A DNA stretch of 64,000 nucleotides from Sphingomonas psychrotolerans. GTDB lineage: Bacteria > Pseudomonadota > Alphaproteobacteria > Sphingomonadales > Sphingomonadaceae. The stretch lies in NCBI RefSeq assembly GCF_002796605.1, contig NZ_CP024923.1:2521001-2585000 (forward strand), written 5' to 3'. Below are positions 59,220-64,000 of this stretch, piece by piece (the first letter of the stretch is position 1; every line of letters begins with the position of its first letter). Under the pieces are notes generated by a model that was given only the letters and a program-made list of their open reading frames with translations, ran no database searches and was not told the origin of the DNA. A program made the translations under genes and the position numbers.

Positions 59220-61928
59220 TCAGAATTTCGCGTTGAACCCGACCGAGAAGCGACGCCCCTGCAAGCCGTAGAAGGATGTCGCCTCCGGCGATTCGACATA
59301 GCGCCTCTGCACCTGATTGGTCAGATTCGAGGCGTCGGCGAACACCGTGAACGCCCCGAACTCGTATCGCACTGAGGCATCGAGCGTGCGATACGGCGCA
59401 TAATAGATCGCCGTGCTGCCGGGGCCGACGCTGTCGAAGAACTTGTCGCGGTAATTGTAGGCAACGCGGGCGCCGAAGCCACCCTTCTCATAATAGCCGA
59501 CGAGGTTGTAGTTCACCTTCGACAGGCCCTGGAGCGGCAGTTCCTGCGCGTTGCGATCGAGCAGCGACGTCGTGCTGTCGATATAGGAGAAGTTCGCCAC
59601 CACGCCGAAGCCGTCGAGCGGGGCCGGCAGGAAAGAGAAGGGCGCCTGGAACAGGACCTCGACGCCCTTCACCTTGCCCCCGGTTCCGTTGAACGGCCGC
59701 GTCACGAGAAAGCCTTCGGGCTGGCCCGGCGGCGCCGCTTCGCCCGGCGGAATCTCGTAGGCGGCGCGGCTGAAGATGAAGGTTTTCACGTTCTTGTAGA
59801 AGGCGCCGAACGTCAGTGCCGCACCGCGTGCGAAATACCATTCCAGCGCCAGATCATATTGATCCGCGCGCAGCGGATCGAGGCGCGGATTCCCGGACGA
59901 GCCGTTGTAGGGGGAGAGGCGGTTGAGGATCAGATCGGGCGAAAGATCCACCGAATCGGGCAAGCCCAGCACCTTGGCATAGCCTGCGCGCAGCAGAAGC
60001 TTGTCGGTCAGCTCGAGCTTGGCCACGGCGCTCGGCAGCCAGTCGACGAAGCGGGACTTGATCTCGAGAGGATCGACGAGGCCGCTTGCGCGCCTGATCG
60101 CACCGAGTGCGTTGCGTTCGGTATCGGTGTAGCGCACCCCGACATTGCCCGACAAAGGCATCGTTCCCAGATTGGCGGCAAAGCCCATCTTGAGATAGGC
60201 TGCCATGGTTTTTTCCGAGATCCGGAAGGACTGCAACGGGTCGACGAGACGGGTCGGGCACAATCCGCTATTCGGGGCGATCGTCTCGCACGCGGCCCCC
60301 ACCGGAAGGCTCGATGCGATCGCCGCGAGATACCGCGTCGCGACGGGCGGCGCACTACCCCCCAGCAGATTGGCATAGTCCCGCACGCTGTAGATCTGGG
60401 GGCCATTGGCGACGATGAAGGTGTTCGCCGGGGTGGTGCCGGCCAACCCGACTTGCCGCTGGATGGTGTCGCGCGTCGTGGTCAGCGCCGAATATCGGAG
60501 GCCGGCATCGATCTGGGGGACGAACGAGCCGACCGGCTTGAACGCGAAGTCGATTTTCCCCGCGGTCTCCTGGCCCGTATTGCGGTTGAAATTGTCGAAC
60601 ACGTTGGAATAGCGGAATTGCGCCGGGGCGGTGACGTCGAGCCCGGCTGGCGCGGCAATCGTCGGAATCCCGCCGTCGTTCACGTCGAACGCGAACAGAT
60701 ATTTGTTGACGCTTTGGACGCGGACGAACTCCTGCGTCACGTCCATGGTCGCACGCGAATAGTTGATCTCGGGCTTGACCGAGAAGCGGCCGTCCTCGGT
60801 CTTCCACTTGAAGCCGAGGCCGCTACTGATGGTATCGCTCTCGACCTTCAGCGCTTCGGCATTGCCTTGCGCCACCTGGTTGATCGTCCCCGAGGTGAGG
60901 ATCTCGTTGTCGGACAACGTGTAGCGCGTATAGTCCGCCGCATTGCTGCTCAGCGGTACCGAGAACCAGTCCCGCGTGCGCTGGGTGTTCAGGTGCGAAT
61001 ACGCGACATCGCCGTAGAGCTCGAACCTGTCGCTCGGCCGCCATTGGAATGCCGCGTTGCCCCCGATCTTTTCGCGCTTCTCGCGCAGCCGCTGGAAACG
61101 GAAGTCGGCGAGGTAGGTGCCCGGAATGCCGTCCCCGTCGGGATCGTTCGCTTTGGGGTTGGCGACGGTGTTGAACGCGGAGGTGAGCGGCGTGTAGCCG
61201 ATGAAGGAATTGAACGAGTCCTCGTTGACGGGCTTGTTCGAATAGGTGGCGTTTAGCAGGATGCCCACGGTGTCGTTGGCGAAGGTGTTCGAATAGAGCG
61301 CCGACCCGTCATACCCCCAGCGCTTGTCCTGTTCGGAATAGACCGCGGAACCCGATACGGAGACGAGCTGACCCACTTTGTCGAACGGCTTGCGCGTGAT
61401 GATGTCGACCGTGCCGCTGAGCGAGCCGTCGACCCGGTCGGCGCCTTGCAGCTTGATGACATCGAGACGGCCGATCATCTCCGACGGGAACAGCGAAAGC
61501 GGCCCGTAATCCGAATCCGCCACTGCAGCGATGCCGACACCGCGGCCGTTGGGGTTGACCAGTGTCCTGCCGTTGATCTCGGTACGGTTCTGCCGAAGCC
61601 CCCGGATGGAAACGCTGGTCCCCTCTCCCAGCGCCCGGCGGATCTGCACCCCCGACACCCGTTGCAGGGATTCCGCGATATTGTTGTCGGGAAGCTTGGC
61701 CACGTCCGTAGCGACGATCGAGTCCTGGAACTGGGCAGTCTCGCGCTTCACGTCGAGTGCCTCTGCAAGGCTTCGGCGATAGCCGGTGACGACGATGTCC
61801 TCTGCGGCCGGCGCTTCGCCCTGCACGCTGGTTTCGCTTTGCGCGGGCGGCGTCGTCTGCGCTTCCGCGGATGTCGCAGCCACGGCGACCACGCATACAC
61901 CGCCAAGCCAAAGGCTCGTCCTTCGCAT
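59220..61928 (-). CDS. TonB-dependent receptor, carbohydrate type
   Basis: This 902-aa protein has GGGGAGAG upstream and a signal peptide ending SAEAQ. The TonB box region is AAEDIVVTGYRRSLAEALDV. The plug has NIAESLQRVSGVQIRRALGE and VSIRGLRQNRTEINGRT, as in the Xanthomonas/Caulobacter-type receptors, and the barrel ends in Phe (FSVGFNAKF). These receptors import oligosaccharides. It is in the same direction as the DapA-family gene and probably takes up the oligosaccharides released by the GH16 enzyme. Confidence 0.93.
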   Translation of the reverse strand: MRRTSLWLGGVCVVAVAATSAEAQTTPPAQSETSVQGEAPAAEDIVVTGYRRSLAEALDVKRETAQFQDSIVATDVAKLPDNNIAESLQRVSGVQIRRALGEGTSVSIRGLRQNRTEINGRTLVNPNGRGVGIAAVADSDYGPLSLFPSEMIGRLDVIKLQGADRVDGSLSGTVDIITRKPFDKVGQLVSVSGSAVYSEQDKRWGYDGSALYSNTFANDTVGILLNATYSNKPVNEDSFNSFIGYTPLTSAFNTVANPKANDPDGDGIPGTYLADFRFQRLREKREKIGGNAAFQWRPSDRFELYGDVAYSHLNTQRTRDWFSVPLSSNAADYTRYTLSDNEILTSGTINQVAQGNAEALKVESDTISSGLGFKWKTEDGRFSVKPEINYSRATMDVTQEFVRVQSVNKYLFAFDVNDGGIPTIAAPAGLDVTAPAQFRYSNVFDNFNRNTGQETAGKIDFAFKPVGSFVPQIDAGLRYSALTTTRDTIQRQVGLAGTTPANTFIVANGPQIYSVRDYANLLGGSAPPVATRYLAAIASSLPVGAACETIAPNSGLCPTRLVDPLQSFRISEKTMAAYLKMGFAANLGTMPLSGNVGVRYTDTERNALGAIRRASGLVDPLEIKSRFVDWLPSAVAKLELTDKLLLRAGYAKVLGLPDSVDLSPDLILNRLSPYNGSSGNPRLDPLRADQYDLALEWYFARGAALTFGAFYKNVKTFIFSRAAYEIPPGEAAPPGQPEGFLVTRPFNGTGGKVKGVEVLFQAPFSFLPAPLDGFGVVANFSYIDSTTSLLDRNAQELPLQGLSKVNYNLVGYYEKGGFGARVAYNYRDKFFDSVGPGSTAIYYAPYRTLDASVRYEFGAFTVFADASNLTNQVQRRYVESPEATSFYGLQGRRFSVGFNAKF

Positions 61929-61941
61929 GTCACTCTCCCCT

Positions 61942-61962
61942 TTTGATCATTATTTGACCAAA
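61942..61962 (-). promoter_or_regulatory. Inverted-repeat operator candidate upstream of the TonB receptor
   Basis: TTTGATCA (61942-61949) and TGACCAAA (61955-61962) form an inverted repeat with a 5-base spacer, 7 of 8 positions matching, 13 bases before the receptor start. It is a plausible regulator site, for instance for the locus IclR protein, but no second copy was found to confirm it. Confidence 0.35.
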
Positions 61963-62085
61963 TATTGTTGCACATTTAGCGACATGTCAACGGGGGTCGT
62001 GCGGTGAATGTTCGCCGCCCAAATCATGGCGACGATCGGGAACCCAAGAGACTCGTCCTCAGCGCGCCACCGGTAAAGGGCTGTG

Positions 62086-62823
62086 TCAGCGCCGGGTGAT
62101 GCCGGCGCCGCCGTCGATTCGGTAATCGACACCGGTGATCCACGAGGCTTCGTCCGAACAAAGGAACAGGGCCAGCGCGGCAACGTCGTCGGGCGTGCCG
62201 AGCCTGCCGAGCGGGTGCCGCGCGATATTGACGTTGCGCGCCGCCTGCGGGTCGGGCCGGGACAGAAATCCCTCGCGAAGCAGCGGCGTGTCTATCGACG
62301 CCGGCCGAATGGCATTCACGCGCACCTGATCGGGGGCAAGTTCGAGCGCCAACGTTCTGGTGAAGCTGTCGAGCGCGGCCTTGGAGGCGGCATATGCCGC
62401 CAGACCGGGCGTGGCGAAGGTGGAATTGATCGACGAAATGAAGAGGAACGCTCCCCGCCTTTGCCCCTGCATGCCCGGCGCAAAGGCCTTCGCCAGACGG
62501 AACGCCCCGCCGACGTTCACATCCATCATTCGGCCGAGAAAATCACTGTCGGTCTCCAATGTTGCGCCCCCACTGCCCAAAGCGGCCGCGTGGACGACGA
62601 TTGTCGGCTGCAGCCCGGACGAAGCGATCGCGGCGGCGGTCGACCGGACGGCGGCGTCGTCGCCCAGATCGCATATCAGGTTGAGATCGCCGTCCACGGG
62701 CTCGGCCACATCCAGCGCCGCCACGCGGCACCCTTCCTGTGCGAAACGCCTGACGATGGCGCCGCCGATCCCGCCCGCGGCTCCCGTGACCACTGCATTA
62801 TGCCCCTGCAACCTGGGTCTCAT
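62086..62823 (-). CDS. Short-chain dehydrogenase/reductase
   Basis: This 245-aa classical SDR has NAVVTGAAGGIGGAIVRRF (TGxxxGxG), VVHAAALGSGG, and the catalytic Ser-Tyr-Lys in FLFISSINS, AAYAASKAAL. The C-terminal WITGVDYRIDGGAG is typical. It would oxidise a sugar or sugar-acid hydroxyl with NAD(P). Its start overlaps the dgoK stop by 4 bases (ATGA). Confidence 0.9.
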   Translation of the reverse strand: MRPRLQGHNAVVTGAAGGIGGAIVRRFAQEGCRVAALDVAEPVDGDLNLICDLGDDAAVRSTAAAIASSGLQPTIVVHAAALGSGGATLETDSDFLGRMMDVNVGGAFRLAKAFAPGMQGQRRGAFLFISSINSTFATPGLAAYAASKAALDSFTRTLALELAPDQVRVNAIRPASIDTPLLREGFLSRPDPQAARNVNIARHPLGRLGTPDDVAALALFLCSDEASWITGVDYRIDGGAGITRR

Positions 62824-63740
62824 GCCAATTCCTCCTGCACCGCGGCCTGGCGGATCTTGGCGAACCCGATCGCGGACAGCCGATTGTCATCGACCAGTTC
62901 GACGCGCATTCCCATGTGATCGAGCGCCGCACGGAAAAGAGGGGCAACGTCATCGGCACCGGTGACGAAGCATCGAGGCTCGACCCCTTCCCCCCTCGGC
63001 AGGCCGTCGCGCACGTCCGATCCGATCAGGACGCCCCATAGATAAGATGCGGCCTCCTCCTCGCTGAACCGCCGCGACAGGACGGCAGTCCGGGCAGAGA
63101 ATAATAGCCTTGCGAGCGCGCCGCCCTCGATCGAACGGGACAGGCCGGCCCTGAAGGCTTCGCCATCCTGCGCCGACGTCGCCATCAGCGGCGCCAGGAT
63201 GCTGCGTTCGGCCAGCACGCGGTACAGCTCGACGGTCATCGCAGTGTGAAACCGTTCGACACGAGACGCGCTAAGTTCGATCCATTTCCCGTGCATACCT
63301 GGGACGGACAGCAACAGGGCATTTTCGGACCGACCGGTCCCGATCAGTCCGGCGACCGAAACCTCTTCGCCGCGCAGGAAGTCCGGATCTCCGAAGCGGG
63401 AGACGCACGACAGGCCAGGCAGTATCGCCAGAGACAAGCCGTCAATCGGCAGGTGCCGGCCATGCGCGGCGATCATCGCCGGCGTCGCCGGACACGGCAG
63501 TTGCGGGACCGGCTCGAGGCCCATGGGAGATCCGATCATCCCCGCCAGCCACATAATACCCGAAGCTTCCGGCCACCGCGCGCGCACCCTGTGCAGCCGT
63601 CCGATCTGAGCGGAACGATCGAGTTCGGCGAGCCGCACATCCTCGACGGTGCTGTCGACGATTTCGCCGCTCGCCGTCAGGAGGCGGGAGCGCACACGAG
63701 CGGTTCCCCACTCAACCGCGATGAACGTCGCGTTGTTCAC
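62820..63740 (-). CDS. dgoK: 2-dehydro-3-deoxygalactonokinase DgoK
   Basis: The product is 306 aa from GTG 63740, overlapping the MFS stop (GTGA). Family motifs are IAVEWGTARVRSRLL, GIMWLAGMIGSPMGLEPVPQ, LLLSVPGMHGKWIEL, FHTAMTVELYRVL and YLWGVLIGSDVRDGLP. It phosphorylates 2-keto-3-deoxygalactonate, giving the 6-phosphate for an aldolase (DgoA). No dgoA is seen in the window. Together with SDR and MFS genes it forms an operon of overlapping genes. Confidence 0.92.
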   Translation of the reverse strand: MNNATFIAVEWGTARVRSRLLTASGEIVDSTVEDVRLAELDRSAQIGRLHRVRARWPEASGIMWLAGMIGSPMGLEPVPQLPCPATPAMIAAHGRHLPIDGLSLAILPGLSCVSRFGDPDFLRGEEVSVAGLIGTGRSENALLLSVPGMHGKWIELSASRVERFHTAMTVELYRVLAERSILAPLMATSAQDGEAFRAGLSRSIEGGALARLLFSARTAVLSRRFSEEEAASYLWGVLIGSDVRDGLPRGEGVEPRCFVTGADDVAPLFRAALDHMGMRVELVDDNRLSAIGFAKIRQAAVQEELA

Positions 63741-64000
63741 GCTGCGCTCTCCCGATCCGCCATCGATCGCCCAGTCGTCGCGCAATAGGCCGCGATCACG
63801 CCGAGGGGGTAAGCAATGGCGATGGCGAGGAACATCGGACGATATGTCAGCACCGCCACCAGCTGGCCGACCAGATAGGTAGAGCCGATCGTGACAATGC
63901 CGGTCACGATACCCCCGATGCCCATCACCTTGCCGATGTGACGGCTTGGGTAAAGATCGACCGGCAGCGCAGTCTGGTTCGTCACCCACGCCGTATGGCA
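63737..64000 (-). CDS. MFS transporter, C-terminal part (cut by window end)
   Basis: The frame is open to the last base of the window, so only the last 87 residues are visible: AWVTNQTALPVDLYPSRHIG then two membrane helices (IGGIVTGIVTIGSTYLVGQL and PMFLAIAIAYPLGVIAAYCA). This fits the end of a sugar-acid/anion:H+ symporter of the MFS. The stop overlaps the dgoK start, so it should import the sugar acid used by the locus. Confidence 0.82.
   Translation of the reverse strand, partial: CHTAWVTNQTALPVDLYPSRHIGKVMGIGGIVTGIVTIGSTYLVGQLVAVLTYRPMFLAIAIAYPLGVIAAYCATTGRSMADRESAA

Noticed and set aside
1..64000. CRISPR arrays, rRNA genes and replication origins
   Set aside because: No regularly spaced repeats, rRNA sequence or iteron/DnaA-box clusters were seen on reading the window.

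Overview
The window looks like chromosomal DNA of an alphaproteobacterium, most likely a sphingomonad. Evidence is the high GC, a CobT-type cobaltochelatase gene, a ~1,540-residue NAD-dependent glutamate dehydrogenase, a PAS_5-type regulator and large TonB receptors of the Xanthomonas/Caulobacter type. The call rests on gene content only, since no rRNA is present.

Layout. (1) 1-14,289 is core-like: the 3' part of cobT, a ribbon-helix-helix protein, and an iron block. That block has a siderophore-type TonB receptor and a PiuC-like dioxygenase on the plus strand, then a PepSY / DUF2271 / DUF4198 / ApbE operon on the minus strand; the DUF2271 protein carries an ApbE-type flavinylation motif. Next come the large glutamate dehydrogenase, a PAS protein and tRNA-Thr(CGT). 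(2) About 14,269-53,764 looks like a composite ~39.5 kb genomic island. It starts at the tRNA-Thr 3' end with a P4-type integrase. A 14-bp copy of the tRNA end lies at 53,751-53,764, and GTGGGGCCAC-type repeats occur near both ends. (3) 54,324-64,000 is a sugar-acid/polysaccharide utilisation locus: GH16 hydrolase, enolase-superfamily enzyme, IclR regulator, DapA-family enzyme, TonB receptor, SDR, 2-dehydro-3-deoxygalactonokinase and the end of an MFS transporter.

The island is a stack of conflict modules separated by scars of earlier insertions (IS5-family element, IS3 remnant, two integrase fragments, a helicase fragment, a broken patatin). Module A (16.2-31.4 kb, between 17/18-bp direct repeats) has a 969-aa protein of unknown function, a lysozyme-like/M15 peptidase protein, the dead patatin, an alpha/beta-hydrolase-CHAT fusion, and a trypsin-like / MoxR ATPase / membrane vWA-like-OmpA operon. 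Module B (33.1-37.3 kb) is a Vsr-methylase-Eco29kI-type nuclease operon with a second Eco29kI-like GIY-YIG nuclease beside it. Module C (38.4-41.5 kb) is an overlapping four-gene operon: radical SAM, DEDDh exonuclease, small P-loop kinase, aldo/keto reductase. Module D (42.5-47.5 kb) is an overlapping three-gene operon: FAD oxidoreductase, a trypsin-fold protein without the catalytic serine, and a tandem KaiC-like ATPase. Module E (48.4-53.5 kb) is an Rhs/YD-repeat cluster ending in a probable toxin tip and candidate immunity gene.

Modules C and D are the best candidates for undescribed systems. Module A resembles the broad class of NTP-dependent trypsin/CHAT/MoxR conflict systems but in an unusual arrangement. 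All functional links inside modules are inferred from gene order and motifs.
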